Source: Francisella uliginis
GTDB taxonomy: Bacteria; Pseudomonadota; Gammaproteobacteria; Francisellales; Francisellaceae
Assembly: GCF_001895265.1 (NCBI RefSeq)
Contig: NZ_CP016796.1
Span: 1,054,001 to 1,118,000 of the forward strand
DNA length: 64,000 bases
Direction of reading: 5' to 3'
Below, in pieces: positions 47,867 to 58,506 of the stretch; the first letter of the stretch is position 1; every line of letters starts with the position of its first letter. The translations under genes and the position numbers were made by a program. The notes under the pieces are model-generated. The model was not told the DNA's origin. It ran no database searches and saw nothing but the letters and a program-made list of their open reading frames with translations.

Positions 47867-50017
47867 ATGCAAAAATACACATTTTTTGTTAGTTGCGCAA
47901 AGGGCATCGAACTACTATTAAAAGACGAATTACTTAGATTAAATATTAAATCATATGAAAAACTTGCTGGAGTTGAATTCGAAGGAACACTAGAACAAGC
48001 TTATAAAGTTTGTATATATTCACACTTAGCTAGTCAAGTAATGCTAAAAGTTGCTACAGAGAAAGTTATTGATCAACAGAGCTTATATGATTTTATATCT
48101 TCTATAAACTGGATGAGTTACTTTGATGTAGATAAATCTTTTAAAATCATAATTTCTGGTAAGCACTATGATTTTAACAATACTATGTTTGTCTCGCAAA
48201 AAACAAAAGATGCAATTGTTGATCAATTCCGTCATGAAACAAACCAGCGTCCAGATATCGATACTGAAAATCCAAGTAATGTAATCAAGCTTCATTTACA
48301 TAAGCAATTTGTAAATGTGTTTTTATGTTTAAATATCGATAGTTTACATAAACGTAGTTATCGGCAGTTCCAAGGCCAAGCACCTCTTAAAGAGTCTCTA
48401 GCTGCTGCAATACTTTTAAAAGCAGGGTGGTTAGATGAGCTAAAAAAAGATCAGCCTATACTTATAGATCCAATGTGTGGTTCTGGAACTATCTTAATAG
48501 AAGCAGCCTTAATGGCAAAAAATATTGCTCCTGTTTTATTAAATAAAGAATTTAAAATTTTTGACTCAAAAATTCATGATGAAGCGCTATGGGATGATCT
48601 AATAATCTCAGCTAAAAAATCACAAAAATCTACGGATGCAATTATTCAAGGCTATGATATTGATAATAATGTCTTAGATAAAGCAGAGAAAAATATTTAT
48701 CAAGCAGATGTTGATGATGTTATAAGCATCAAACGCAGAGACATTCGTGATCTTGAAAATGAGTTTGATAGTCAAGGTCTAATAGCTACAAATCCTCCCT
48801 ATGGCGAGAGGCTATACGGTGATCAACTTGATGAACTTTTAGATATTTTTAATGGTTTTGGTGATAGATTATCTCAGGATTTTTACGGCTGGAAAGTAGC
48901 TATCCTTACGAGCTTTGCTGAGTCAATCAAAGAAATGCAGCTTCGTACTACAAAACGTAATAAGTTTTATAATGGTGCTATTGAAACAGTTTTATATCAA
49001 TTTGATATAAATGAGCATGCAAAATTTAAGCATGAAAGCCAACTTGAGAAAAATATCCGTATAGCAGAAGCAAGTGCACAAAAATCTGATGAGCATATAG
49101 ATTTTTCAAATAAGCTTAAAAAGAATCTCAAAAGTTTAAAACCTTGGTTAAAACAAGCTGGAGTTGAGTGCTATCGTTTGTATGATGCTGATATTCCAAC
49201 TTTTGCAGTTGCTGTAGATATATATGGTGAGCACGTGTTTTTACAAGAATATCGTGCTGATGCAACTATAGATCAAAATATTGCTAAACAAAGATTTTAT
49301 CAGGCTATATATCAAATACATAAAACTTTAGGTATTGCTTATGAAAATATTCATACTCGCGTACGCCAACGCCAAAAAGGTAAAGAGCAATATCAAAAAG
49401 AGAATGATAAAAATAATTTTCATGTTATAAATGAATTTGATGCTAAGTTTTATGTGAATTTTGATGATTATTTAGATACTGGAATTTTCCTAGATCATCG
49501 TAAGATTAGACAACTAGTTGCTAAAGCAGCTAAAAATAAAACTTTGTTAAATCTTTTTAGTTATACTTGTACAGCTAGTGTTCATGGTGCTTTAAAAGGC
49601 GCTAAAACAACTAGTGTAGATATGTCTAATACATATCTAGAGTGGGGTAAAAACAACTTTACTCTAAATAATATCGATCATAAAAAACACAACTTTATCC
49701 AAGCTGATTGTATTGGCTGGTTAAAAGCTAATACTGAGAAGTTTGATGTAATATTTTTAGATCCACCGACTTTCTCAAACTCAAAACGTATGGATGATAT
49801 TTTAGATGTTCAAAGAGACCATGAGTTACTTATAAATCTTGCTATGGATTCTCTGAAAAAGGATGGTGTACTATATTTCTCAAATAACTATAGACGCTTT
49901 AAAATGTCTCAAGAAATTATTGATAAATTCAACTGTGAAAATATTGATAAAAAATGTCTTTCAAGAGATTTCTTATCTAATAAAAATATCCATAATTGTT
50001 GGGAAATTAGATACTAA
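47867..50017 (+). CDS. rlmL: 23S rRNA (guanine-N2/N7) methyltransferase RlmKL
   Basis: A 716-aa two-enzyme fusion of normal length. A THUMP domain covers about residues 45-160. The RlmL half has [17 protein letters not shown] and the catalytic NPPYGERL. The RlmK half, after about residue 450, has [11 protein letters not shown], a SAM motif [17 protein letters not shown] and [22 protein letters not shown]. It makes m2G2445 and m7G2069 in 23S rRNA (E. coli numbering). Its end is convergent with the ACR3 gene, 3 bases apart. Confidence 0.95.
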   Translation: MQKYTFFVSCAKGIELLLKDELLRLNIKSYEKLAGVEFEGTLEQAYKVCIYSHLASQVMLKVATEKVIDQQSLYDFISSINWMSYFDVDKSFKIIISGKHYDFNNTMFVSQKTKDAIVDQFRHETNQRPDIDTENPSNVIKLHLHKQFVNVFLCLNIDSLHKRSYRQFQGQAPLKESLAAAILLKAGWLDELKKDQPILIDPMCGSGTILIEAALMAKNIAPVLLNKEFKIFDSKIHDEALWDDLIISAKKSQKSTDAIIQGYDIDNNVLDKAEKNIYQADVDDVISIKRRDIRDLENEFDSQGLIATNPPYGERLYGDQLDELLDIFNGFGDRLSQDFYGWKVAILTSFAESIKEMQLRTTKRNKFYNGAIETVLYQFDINEHAKFKHESQLEKNIRIAEASAQKSDEHIDFSNKLKKNLKSLKPWLKQAGVECYRLYDADIPTFAVAVDIYGEHVFLQEYRADATIDQNIAKQRFYQAIYQIHKTLGIAYENIHTRVRQRQKGKEQYQKENDKNNFHVINEFDAKFYVNFDDYLDTGIFLDHRKIRQLVAKAAKNKTLLNLFSYTCTASVHGALKGAKTTSVDMSNTYLEWGKNNFTLNNIDHKKHNFIQADCIGWLKANTEKFDVIFLDPPTFSNSKRMDDILDVQRDHELLINLAMDSLKKDGVLYFSNNYRRFKMSQEIIDKFNCENIDKKCLSRDFLSNKNIHNCWEIRY

Positions 50018-50020
50018 TTT

Positions 50021-51049
50021 CTAACTAAAATATCTTCTTCTAAGCCATAGAGATACATTTACTAAGCTTATCAAAACAGGCACTTCTACAAGAGGGCCTA
50101 TAACTCCGACAAAAGCTTGAATAGAATTTATCCCAAATACTGATATTGCTACTGCTATTGCCAGCTCAAAGTTATTAGAAGCTGCTGTAAAGCTTAGAGA
50201 TACTGCTTGCTCATAAGTAGCTTTAAACTTATATGACATAAAAAATGATATAAAGAACATAATTAAGAAATATATCAAAAGAGGTATAGCAACTTTTATT
50301 ACTTGAAAAGGTAGATTAATAATTTGATCTCCTTTTGTTGTAAACATTAAAACTATTGTAAATAATAAAGCTATTAAAGTAAGAGGCGATATTGCTGGAG
50401 TAAATCTCTCAACATACCACTTTTCACCTTTCTGAGAAATTAATATAACTCTTGTTAGTATTCCAGCTAAAAAAGGTATTCCTAAATATATTCCTACACT
50501 TTTTGCAATATCTAGCATAGATATATTTATATCAATGCCTATATTAAATCCTAATAATCTTGGAATAACTGTAATAAAAATATACGCATATGCAGCATAA
50601 AATATTATTTGGAAAATAGAATTAAATGCAACTAATCCAGCACAATATTCTCTAGAGCCTTTAGCAAGATCATTCCATACAATCACCATTGCTATGCATC
50701 TTGCTAAACCTATCAGTACTAAACCAATCATAAAAGCAGGTTGGTTATGAAAAAAAACAATTGCCAAAATAAACATCAGAACCGGGCCAATTATCCAATT
50801 TTGAATTAAAGATAAAAATAAAATTCTTGTATCTTTAAAAATCTTTGGCATTGTTGAGTATTTAACTTTTGCAAGAGGAGGGTACATCATTATAATTAAT
50901 CCTGCTCCAATCAACCAGTTACCAGATCCAATATCAAATTTGGCAATAATATTTTTAGCATCTGGAAATATATAGCCTATTAATATGCCTATAATCATTG
51001 CTAAGAATATCCATAATGTTAGATATCTATCTAAAAATTTTAATTTCAT
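50021..51049 (-). CDS. acr3: ACR3-family arsenite efflux permease
   Basis: A 342-aa protein with ten hydrophobic segments. ACR3 signatures include [52 protein letters not shown] (with the conserved Cys thought to bind As(III)) and [23 protein letters not shown]. It exports arsenite across the inner membrane. It lies 9 bases after the ArsR-type gene, so it is a two-gene arsenic-resistance operon without an arsenate reductase in view. Confidence 0.92.
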   Translation of the reverse strand: MKLKFLDRYLTLWIFLAMIIGILIGYIFPDAKNIIAKFDIGSGNWLIGAGLIIMMYPPLAKVKYSTMPKIFKDTRILFLSLIQNWIIGPVLMFILAIVFFHNQPAFMIGLVLIGLARCIAMVIVWNDLAKGSREYCAGLVAFNSIFQIIFYAAYAYIFITVIPRLLGFNIGIDINISMLDIAKSVGIYLGIPFLAGILTRVILISQKGEKWYVERFTPAISPLTLIALLFTIVLMFTTKGDQIINLPFQVIKVAIPLLIYFLIMFFISFFMSYKFKATYEQAVSLSFTAASNNFELAIAVAISVFGINSIQAFVGVIGPLVEVPVLISLVNVSLWLRRRYFS

Positions 51050-51058
51050 TTTTCTTCC

Positions 51059-51385
51059 TTATATTTTGCAAACTTCAGAAATTTCTAATTTAGAGACAAT
51101 TTTCTGAACTTCTTCATCTTTATCCATTTCAATAAAAAGTTCTTCTAAGATATTTAAATATCGAATACTAATATTTCTATCAAGTCTATAAAATACCCAT
51201 TTACCTTGCTTAAAAGAATTAAGTAGACTAGATAAATTTTTCAATTGAATTGATAAAGCTCCTTGGGTTAATGGTATAAATTTTTGAATATCACATACAC
51301 ACAAAGTGTTTTTATTCAGCATATATAAAATTATTAACCTATTTTTATCAGAAATAGATTTTAAAAAGTTTGTTATATCTTTCAT
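51059..51385 (-). CDS. arsR: ArsR-family metalloregulator
   Basis: A 108-aa winged-helix repressor. LCVCDIQKFI carries the As(III)-binding Cys-x-Cys of the ArsR alpha-3 site, and LTQGALSIQLKNLSSLL is the recognition helix. It should release DNA when arsenite binds and so derepress the acr3 gene it precedes. A candidate operator palindrome lies 25 bases upstream of its start. Confidence 0.9.
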   Translation of the reverse strand: MKDITNFLKSISDKNRLIILYMLNKNTLCVCDIQKFIPLTQGALSIQLKNLSSLLNSFKQGKWVFYRLDRNISIRYLNILEELFIEMDKDEEVQKIVSKLEISEVCKI

Positions 51386-51409
51386 GAAAACATATTTAAA
51401 TATATAAAT

Positions 51410-51427
51410 GTATTAATATGTTAATAC
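51410..51427. promoter_or_regulatory. Candidate ArsR operator
   Basis: GTATTAATATGTTAATAC is a near-perfect palindrome (7-bp arms around TATG) just upstream of the arsR start on the minus strand, where an autoregulatory ArsR site is expected. The family consensus is loose, so the call rests on symmetry and position. Confidence 0.5.
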
Positions 51428-51558
51428 TTGTTATTTAAAATATCAATTATTTATTTTAGATATGGTTTTTAACGATATGCCTATGTTAATGTTTAGCCAA
51501 TATTATCTATATATGGTAAAATCAAGCCAGCATAAATATTATTGATAAATAAAACTTA

Positions 51559-51957
51559 ATGGGAAGACTTCAGCAAAACTTGATGTATGCGATTATCTTA
51601 GTGGTAATCTTTGTTATTTGTATTTATTTTTTTACTTTTAATCGTAGTTACGAGGTGCAAGGTGTTTTCTTACCTGCATATTCAACAAAAATGCCTGCAA
51701 CAGATCCTAGTAAAATAAGAGTTTTTAATTTACGTTATGAAAGTGATACTAAGGATAACATAGGACAAGTTAGAACATCTGTGCATGTAAGTAATCAGAA
51801 AGATTTCCAAAAACTATGTGATGAAAACTTATATAAAGCTATGAAACTAGCAGCGGCAAATGGTGCAGATGAAATTAAATATGTTTGCTTATATCCTCAG
51901 GGACAAATAAATGAGTTAAGTAGTGTTTCATTAAGAGCATATGCTTTTAGGGACTAA
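51559..51957 (+). CDS. Small membrane-anchored protein of unknown function
   Basis: A 132-aa protein. One N-terminal transmembrane segment (about residues 9-27) is followed by an exported domain containing FNLRYESDTKDNIGQVRTSVHVSNQ, a KLCDENLYKAMKLAAANGADEIKYVCLYP block with two Cys, and a short tail. I recognise no family. The stop is 5 bases before fmt, so it is the first gene of an fmt-gshB transcription unit. Confidence 0.7.
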   Translation: MGRLQQNLMYAIILVVIFVICIYFFTFNRSYEVQGVFLPAYSTKMPATDPSKIRVFNLRYESDTKDNIGQVRTSVHVSNQKDFQKLCDENLYKAMKLAAANGADEIKYVCLYPQGQINELSSVSLRAYAFRD

Positions 51958-51962
51958 GTGAA

Positions 51963-52901
51963 ATGAGAAAATTAAATATAGTTTTCGCTGGAACTCCTGA
52001 TATATCAGCTCAAGTGCTAAAAGATTTATATGAAACTGAGCATAATATTCAAGCAGTACTTACGCAACCAGATAGAGCAAAAGGTCGCGGTAAAAAAGTT
52101 CAGTTCTCACCTGTTAAAGAGGTTGCTTTAGAAAATAATACTCCTGTTTTTCAACCATTATCTTTTAAAAAGAATCCAGAAGTTTTAGAACAAATTAAAG
52201 AGCTAAAACCTGATGTTATTGTTGTAATAGCCTACGGAATTATAGTGCCAAAAGCATTTTTGGATATTCCTAAATATGGTTGCTTAAATATACATGTTTC
52301 ATTATTACCAAAATGGCGTGGTGCAGCTCCGATCCAAAGAGCTATCCAGTCAGGAGATAGTAAAACTGGCATTTGTATTATGCAAATGGATGAAGGCTTA
52401 GACACTGGAGATATTTTAAATATTCTAGAAGTAGATATAAAAGATACTGATACATCAGAGACTCTTCATGATAAATTTGCTAGTTTATCAATACAACCAC
52501 TAATAGAAACTTTAGATAATATTGAAACAATTGAGCATAAGCCTCAAGAAGGTCAACCAACGTATGCTCATAAAATAACTAAGCAAGAAGGTTTAATTGA
52601 TTTTGCTAAAACTTCTTGGCAGATTAGTTGTCATATTCGAGCATTTACTCCTTGGCCATCTGCATTTTTTATATTAGATAATCAAACTGTCAAGGTAGGG
52701 CAGTTTGAAATATTAGAACAATCATGTGACAAAGCCTCTGGAACTATATTAGATATCTCAAAATTAGGTTTTGATGTTTGTACTAATGATAAAATTATAA
52801 GATTTAAACAATTGCAATTTCCTAATAAAAAGATGCTACAAATAGCTGATATTCTAAATGGTAAAGATTTAAATAAATATATTGGATACAAAATAGGATA
52901 A
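51963..52901 (+). CDS. fmt: Methionyl-tRNA formyltransferase
   Basis: A 312-aa protein of normal length. The N-terminal formyltransferase core reads IVFAGTPDIS, then HVSLLPKWRGAAPIQRAIQSGD with the formyl-folate Asn/His/Asp site, followed by the insertion loop and a C-terminal OB-like domain starting near FILDNQTVKVGQFEIL. It formylates initiator Met-tRNA. It has no def gene beside it here and is followed 3 bases later by gshB. Confidence 0.95.
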   Translation: MRKLNIVFAGTPDISAQVLKDLYETEHNIQAVLTQPDRAKGRGKKVQFSPVKEVALENNTPVFQPLSFKKNPEVLEQIKELKPDVIVVIAYGIIVPKAFLDIPKYGCLNIHVSLLPKWRGAAPIQRAIQSGDSKTGICIMQMDEGLDTGDILNILEVDIKDTDTSETLHDKFASLSIQPLIETLDNIETIEHKPQEGQPTYAHKITKQEGLIDFAKTSWQISCHIRAFTPWPSAFFILDNQTVKVGQFEILEQSCDKASGTILDISKLGFDVCTNDKIIRFKQLQFPNKKMLQIADILNGKDLNKYIGYKIG

Positions 52902-52904
52902 ATA

Positions 52905-53879
52905 ATGAAAGTAGGATTTATAATAGATGATTTAAACTCTTTTAATATCTCAAAAGATAGCACTTTTATGATGCTACAAGCAGCTCAAGATAAGGGGTGG
53001 GAGGTTTATACATTTTATCTTAATGATTTATATATTATTAATGGTGACCCAAAAGGTAATTCTCTTAAGATAAAAATTCATAAGTCTAAACAAACTTGGT
53101 ATGAAGTTCTGTCACAACACAATGATTTTTCCTTATTAGATTTAGATTGTATATTTATGCGTAAAGATCCTCCTTTTGATATGGAGTTTATCTATGTTAC
53201 ATATATGTTAGATTTAGCTAAAAAAAATGGTGTTTTAATAGTTAATAATCCACAAGCACTAAGAGATTTTAATGAAAAAGTAGCTATATCGAACTATCCT
53301 AAGTTTGCTCCAAATACTCTAATAACTAGAAGCTATAAACAAATTAATAAATTCTATGATAAACATAAAGATATTATAGTTAAGCCTTTAGATGGTATGG
53401 GAGGTAGCTCTATTTTTAGGATCAAAGATGGTGACAAGAATAAAAATGTAATTTTAGAAGTTCTAACAGAACACCAGTCGAGATATATAATGGTTCAAGA
53501 TTATCAAAAATCTATCAAAGATGGCGATAAAAGAGTCCTTATAGTAAATGGAGAACCTATAAAGTATTTATTAGCTCGTGTTCCAAGTGAAAAAGATAAC
53601 CGTGGAAACTTAGCAGCAGGTGCTTCAGCTGAGGTTAGAGAGCTTAAAGATAGTGATTATAAAATAGCTAAGAAAGTTGCTAAAAAGCTTAAAAAACAAG
53701 GCGTAATGTTTGCGGGTATCGATGTGATAGGTGATAAGCTTACAGAAGTTAATATCACTAGCCCGACAGGTATTCAAGAAATTTATAAAGCTACAAAAAT
53801 AAATGCTGCAAGTTTATTAATGCAAGCAGTAGAACAAAAAATTGAAAAAATGAGAGAAGAAAGTAAGGATAGCGAGTAG
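52905..53879 (+). CDS. gshB: Glutathione synthetase
   Basis: A 324-aa ATP-grasp enzyme. VGFIIDDLNSFNISKDSTFMMLQAA opens the family, MRKDPPFDMEFIYVTYMLD and IIVKPLDGMGGSSIFRI form the ATP site, and VNITSPTGIQEI ends it. It ligates glycine to gamma-glutamylcysteine. It is transcribed with fmt. The 99 bp after it carry a weak TACTTA/TAAGTA hairpin followed by a T-rich run that might terminate it. Confidence 0.94.
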   Translation: MKVGFIIDDLNSFNISKDSTFMMLQAAQDKGWEVYTFYLNDLYIINGDPKGNSLKIKIHKSKQTWYEVLSQHNDFSLLDLDCIFMRKDPPFDMEFIYVTYMLDLAKKNGVLIVNNPQALRDFNEKVAISNYPKFAPNTLITRSYKQINKFYDKHKDIIVKPLDGMGGSSIFRIKDGDKNKNVILEVLTEHQSRYIMVQDYQKSIKDGDKRVLIVNGEPIKYLLARVPSEKDNRGNLAAGASAEVRELKDSDYKIAKKVAKKLKKQGVMFAGIDVIGDKLTEVNITSPTGIQEIYKATKINAASLLMQAVEQKIEKMREESKDSE

Positions 53880-53978
53880 ATAAAATACTTACTACTTATT
53901 TGTTAAGTAAACTTCTATTTTTATTATAACAACTTTTTAAAGATATATTTAACTTAAACTTATTAGGTATAAAATCTT

Positions 53979-55463
53979 ATGATTAATTATAAAGAACTTC
54001 CTAAAGGAGTATTGCATATTAACTTAATTCAAATTTTTTCGACAGTTGGCTATGCTGTGCTGATGGGATTATTGAATTTTTATCTGACAAATTATATTGG
54101 TATAAGTAAAACAGAGGCAAATACACTTACTTCTAGTTTTTTTGCAATTAATTTCTTATTTCACTTTTTAGGTGGGACTGTCGGTGGTAGATACTTAAGT
54201 TTTAGAGGTCTATTTTTTGTAAGTTTGTTTTTACAATTTGTCGGCTTATGTTTAATTGCCATACATACAAAGGCAATAGTTTTGATGGGAATGGCAACTT
54301 TTATTACCGGATCTGGATTAAACGTTAGTTGCATAAATATGATGCTAACACAACTTTTTGACCAAAATGATAAACGCCGTAGAATAGCATTTTCAGTAAA
54401 CTATAGCTTTATGAATATTGGTTTTGTCGCAAGCTTCTTTATTGCGGGATATCTTCAGGGTATTGGATCATATAGTGCAGCATTTTATTTTGCGGCTATT
54501 TGTTTATTGATAGCAACAGTTATTCATTTATCTGCATGGAAATATGTTAATGACAAATCTACATATTTTGTTGAAACATTTTCTTTATTAGATAAGAAAT
54601 TCTTTGTAGCTCCTTTGATTATAATAGGTTGCTTAATTTTTGCTTATGTTCTAATGCATCATCCGGTGTTTGCATCATATCTTATCTATGTAGCATTTAT
54701 CGCAATTCTAATTTTTATGCTGATATTTGCAGCGAAACAGTCACACCAATATAAGCTAAAAATATACGTTTATCTAATTTTATCAGTAGCAAGTATGGTC
54801 TTTGCCTGTGTTCAAGGCTTACAATCAACAGCACTTGAAAACTTTGTTGAATTTAACACAACAAAATCATTATTTGGTATACCAATGGCACCAGCTACAG
54901 TAAATATGTTTGAAAGCCTTGGAGTTATTATATTTGGTTTTATTCTTGCTATGTCAATGAAAAGAAGACAAAGAAATAACAATCCATATCAACCAGGATT
55001 TTTGGTTGTCAAAGGCTTAGCAGTATATATAATAGCTTTCCTTATGATACCTTTAGGTATATTTTTAGCTGGCGGAGGCAAATCAAATGTTATCTTCCCG
55101 ATTTTATTATTGATTATTGTTGCTATGGGAGAAATTCATGTAAATGCTGTAAACTATGCTATGGCAGGTGAGATGATGGATCCTAAACATCAAGGCTTAT
55201 TTACAGGATATTTATTTTTAAATGTCGCTTTTGGTATTAACTTAGCAGGACCTATATCAAATTATGCAATTGGATCAACTAGCAACAGTAGTACTGCTAC
55301 ACTGTCATATCAAGCTACAAACCCAATGTATATGCATATATTCTTAGTAATGGCACTGATAGCATTTATAATAGCTGCAGTATTTTTTGTTTTAATAAGA
55401 TTTTTAAATAATATTTTAGCTGAGGCTACTCCAAAAGATATTTTAGAGAGTGAAATTATTTAA
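53979..55463 (+). CDS. POT-family proton-dependent oligopeptide transporter
   Basis: A 494-aa protein with about 14 membrane segments. FFAINFLFHFLGGTVGGRYLSFRG and FSVNYSFMNIGFVASFFIAGYLQG follow the PTR2/POT pattern, and the long middle stretch fits the two extra helices of bacterial POTs. The canonical ExxERFxYY motif at helix 1 is not obvious here (FSTVGYAVLMGLLNFYL), a marked difference from DtpA/DtpT. It probably imports di- and tripeptides. It is monocistronic by spacing and lies 26 bases before hemL. Confidence 0.8.
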   Translation: MINYKELPKGVLHINLIQIFSTVGYAVLMGLLNFYLTNYIGISKTEANTLTSSFFAINFLFHFLGGTVGGRYLSFRGLFFVSLFLQFVGLCLIAIHTKAIVLMGMATFITGSGLNVSCINMMLTQLFDQNDKRRRIAFSVNYSFMNIGFVASFFIAGYLQGIGSYSAAFYFAAICLLIATVIHLSAWKYVNDKSTYFVETFSLLDKKFFVAPLIIIGCLIFAYVLMHHPVFASYLIYVAFIAILIFMLIFAAKQSHQYKLKIYVYLILSVASMVFACVQGLQSTALENFVEFNTTKSLFGIPMAPATVNMFESLGVIIFGFILAMSMKRRQRNNNPYQPGFLVVKGLAVYIIAFLMIPLGIFLAGGGKSNVIFPILLLIIVAMGEIHVNAVNYAMAGEMMDPKHQGLFTGYLFLNVAFGINLAGPISNYAIGSTSNSSTATLSYQATNPMYMHIFLVMALIAFIIAAVFFVLIRFLNNILAEATPKDILESEII

Positions 55464-55489
55464 TATAAACTTTAGATTAGGATAATAAA

Positions 55490-56794
55490 ATGGATAAGAA
55501 AACACAAGAATCAGAAAATTTATTTATACAAGCACAACAATACATACCTGGCGGAGTAAACTCTCCAGTACGAGCTTTTAAAAGTGTCGGACAAGATCAC
55601 CCAAAATTCATTAAATCAGCAAAAGGTGCTTATCTTTATGATGTAGATTGGCACAAGTATATAGATTATATAGGATCTTGGGGACCAATGATTCTAGGCC
55701 ATGGTGATGAAGATGTTTTAGAAGCAATGCAAAATCAGTTACAAAATGGTTTAAGTTATGGTGCTCCATGTAAACAAGAAATAGAGCTTGCAAAAAAGAT
55801 AACTGAAGTTATGCCAAATATTGAGCAAGTTCGATTTGTTAACTCAGGTACAGAAGCTACTATGAGCGCTATTAGACTTGCTAGAGCTTATACAAATAAA
55901 AATAAGATAATCAAGTTTGAAGGCTGCTATCATGGTCACGCAGATGAGTTTCTAGTAGCTGCTGGATCAGGAGCTCTATCACTAGGTCAACCAAATTCTC
56001 CTGGTGTACCTGAAGATGTTGTTAAAGATACTTTAGTTGCAAGCTTTAACGATATCAACTCTATTAAAGCACTTTTTGAAAAGTATAAAGATGAGATTGC
56101 TTGTATTATAGTTGAGCCTATAGCTGGCAATATGAATATGATATTTCCTAAAGATGACTTCTTGGCTAAGCTTAGAGAGCTATGTGATGAAAATAATGCT
56201 CTACTTATCTTTGATGAGGTAATGACTGGCTTTAGAGTAGCGTTAGGAGGTGCTCAAAGTATTTATAATGTTAAGCCAGATATTACAACTTTAGGTAAAA
56301 TTATTGGTGGTGGTATGCCAGTAGGAGCTTTTGGTGGTCGTAAAGATATTATGCAAATGATCTCCCCAGCTGGATCTGTATACCAAGCAGGAACTTTATC
56401 AGGAAATCCTCTTGCTATGGTAGCAGGGATAAAAACTTTAGAAAAAATATCACAAGATGATTTTTATACTCAACTTGAATCAAAAGCTCAAAAGTTAGTA
56501 GATGGTCTAAATGAAGCAGCAAAACTGTATGATTTTAACTTTCATGCTAAATGCCTAGGTGGGATGTTTGGCTTGTTCTTCTGTAGTGATAAAGTAGAAG
56601 TTAATACTTTTGCAGATTTAGGCAAAACAAATCTAGGTATGTTTAATAAGTTTTTTGCATATATGTTAGATAACGGTGTATATTTAGCACCATCAGCTTA
56701 TGAAGCAGGATTTATCTCTATAGTACATAGTGATGAAGATATTCAAAAAACGATTGATTTGGCAAAAACTTTCTTTTACGAGAATACTAATTAG
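55490..56794 (+). CDS. hemL: Glutamate-1-semialdehyde 2,1-aminomutase
   Basis: A 434-aa class III aminotransferase-fold enzyme. [17 protein letters not shown] is the HemL opening, [21 protein letters not shown] and [20 protein letters not shown] bind the substrate, [18 protein letters not shown] holds the PLP Asp, and [17 protein letters not shown] the Schiff-base lysine. It makes 5-aminolevulinate for haem. Its end overlaps the convergent nsrR by 4 bases. Confidence 0.95.
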   Translation: MDKKTQESENLFIQAQQYIPGGVNSPVRAFKSVGQDHPKFIKSAKGAYLYDVDWHKYIDYIGSWGPMILGHGDEDVLEAMQNQLQNGLSYGAPCKQEIELAKKITEVMPNIEQVRFVNSGTEATMSAIRLARAYTNKNKIIKFEGCYHGHADEFLVAAGSGALSLGQPNSPGVPEDVVKDTLVASFNDINSIKALFEKYKDEIACIIVEPIAGNMNMIFPKDDFLAKLRELCDENNALLIFDEVMTGFRVALGGAQSIYNVKPDITTLGKIIGGGMPVGAFGGRKDIMQMISPAGSVYQAGTLSGNPLAMVAGIKTLEKISQDDFYTQLESKAQKLVDGLNEAAKLYDFNFHAKCLGGMFGLFFCSDKVEVNTFADLGKTNLGMFNKFFAYMLDNGVYLAPSAYEAGFISIVHSDEDIQKTIDLAKTFFYENTN

Positions 56795-57216
56795 GTTAAT
56801 GACTTAACATCGTCTTTAATTGTACAAATATCTGAAAACTTATAGTTACCAAGTTTTTTCATAAAGTCATTAGTTGCTTCATTTAATATGAATTTAAGCT
56901 TACAGTTTGGTATTAAAGGACAACTTAGAGGCTTATCTTTATTAAAACATTCAACGATATTCATAGGCTCTAGGTTTTGAACGATGTCTGAAAGCTTAAT
57001 ATCATAAATTTCAGATGATATTGATATTCCACCAAATCTACCTTTATATGATTGTATATAATTTAAATTTGATAAATTATTTATAATCTTTGTAGCATGA
57101 TTAAGCTTTATATCTAAGATATTTACCAAATCCTTAGTTTTGTATTTTTGCATTGGATTTGATCCTAGAATTATCAGAATTCTTAGTGAATAGTCAGTAA
57201 ATGACGTTAAATTCAT
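56791..57216 (-). CDS. nsrR: Nitric-oxide-sensing Rrf2 repressor NsrR
   Basis: A 141-aa Rrf2 winged-helix protein. The opening [15 protein letters not shown] and the segment [27 protein letters not shown] closely follow NsrR, with three Cys able to hold an iron-sulfur cluster that NO destroys. The spacer between the first two Cys is longer than in E. coli. It should repress the divergent hmp gene until NO appears. A 23-bp operator-like palindrome lies in the 110-bp gap. Confidence 0.9.
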   Translation of the reverse strand: MNLTSFTDYSLRILIILGSNPMQKYKTKDLVNILDIKLNHATKIINNLSNLNYIQSYKGRFGGISISSEIYDIKLSDIVQNLEPMNIVECFNKDKPLSCPLIPNCKLKFILNEATNDFMKKLGNYKFSDICTIKDDVKSLT

Positions 57217-57272
57217 ATATTAGATTTTATAAAATATTTTTAGAAAGTATAAAATAAATTTGCATCAAATAT

Positions 57273-57295
57273 AATATGCATATATAATGCATATT
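57273..57295. promoter_or_regulatory. NsrR operator-like palindrome
   Basis: Two perfect 9-bp arms, AATATGCAT and ATGCATATT, surround 5 bases. The 23-bp length and the ATGCAT cores match the known NsrR site AAGATGYAT...ATRCATCTT. It lies 57 bp from the nsrR start and 32 bp before hmp, so it could control both genes. Confidence 0.7.
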
Positions 57296-57326
57296 ATGTT
57301 TTAAGTTTAATTAGAGAGTAACAATT

Positions 57327-58502
57327 ATGCTAAGCCAAAAAACTGTAGATACGATAAAAGCAACAATTCCTGTATTAGAAGAAAATGGAGTAGCTCTAAC
57401 AAAACATTTCTATAATAGAATGTTTGAACATAATCCAGAAGTTAAAAAGTTCTTTAATCTATCTCGTCAAAAGAACTCTAACCAACCCGAAGCATTAGCT
57501 GCTGCAATCTTAGCTTATGCTAGAAATATTGATAACTTAGATGCTCTTGGTCAGGCTGTTGAATTAATTGCGCAAAAACATGCTTCTTTACAAATCAAAG
57601 CTGAGCATTATCCAATTGTTGGGATTAATCTAATAGAATCAATCAAAGAATTATTAAACTTATCTGATAATGATGATGTTATTATTGCTTGGACTGAAGC
57701 ATACAACTTATTAGCTGAGATTTTAATAAATCGTGAAAAAAATATTTATGATGAGAAATTAGAACAGTATGGCTGGAATGATTTCAAAGAGTTTAACGTT
57801 GTAAAAAAAGAAAAAGAAAGTGTAAATGCATACTCATTCTATCTAAAAAGTGATTCTATTAAAAATTTTAACTTTAAACCAGGTCAATATATAACCGTAA
57901 GATTTCCATATGAAAATACTACAACTATGAGAAACTATAGTATCTCATCTGCTAGAGATGAAGATTATTTAAGAATAACTGTAAAAAAAGAGGAGAAGGG
58001 TAGTATATCACAGCATTTATTTAATGATATAAATGTTGGTGATACTATTGAGGTTGCTCCACCATCTGGTGAATTTTTCTTAGATCTTGAACAAAAATCA
58101 TACGCGCCTTTAGTTTTTATATCTGCAGGGATTGGTATAACTCCTCTGATAAGTATGCTTTTATCTGAATTAAAAACAAACAATACTAGAAGAATAGTTT
58201 TTGCTTGTGGTAAAAAAAGTAAATTAGAGCATCCATTTGCAGATCTATTAAAAAGATTAACAAAAGAAAATCCTCGATTAGAGACTATTTTCTTCTATGA
58301 AAATGTTGAAAAAGATGAAGCTAAACTAGGTTTAGTTAACTTAGATATAGTAAATAAACAATTAGAAAATGAAGCTTCAAGTGCACAATATTTCTTTTGT
58401 GGACCTACAGACTTTATGTTTTCTATTCAAGAGGGTTTATTAAAAGATGGTATAAATAATGAAAATATCCATTTTGAATTTTTTGGATCAAAAACTTTCT
58501 AA
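57327..58502 (+). CDS. hmp: Flavohaemoglobin (nitric oxide dioxygenase)
   Basis: A 391-aa protein in three parts. A globin is at residues 1-140 (proximal His in QKHASLQI, about residue 85), an FAD domain follows with RNYSISSA (about 192), and a NAD-binding domain carries SAGIGITPLISML and YFFCGPTDFM. It converts NO plus O2 to nitrate with NADH, protecting the cell from host-derived NO. It is divergent from nsrR with an NsrR-like site between them. Confidence 0.95.
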   Translation: MLSQKTVDTIKATIPVLEENGVALTKHFYNRMFEHNPEVKKFFNLSRQKNSNQPEALAAAILAYARNIDNLDALGQAVELIAQKHASLQIKAEHYPIVGINLIESIKELLNLSDNDDVIIAWTEAYNLLAEILINREKNIYDEKLEQYGWNDFKEFNVVKKEKESVNAYSFYLKSDSIKNFNFKPGQYITVRFPYENTTTMRNYSISSARDEDYLRITVKKEEKGSISQHLFNDINVGDTIEVAPPSGEFFLDLEQKSYAPLVFISAGIGITPLISMLLSELKTNNTRRIVFACGKKSKLEHPFADLLKRLTKENPRLETIFFYENVEKDEAKLGLVNLDIVNKQLENEASSAQYFFCGPTDFMFSIQEGLLKDGINNENIHFEFFGSKTF

Positions 58503-58506
58503 TCAT

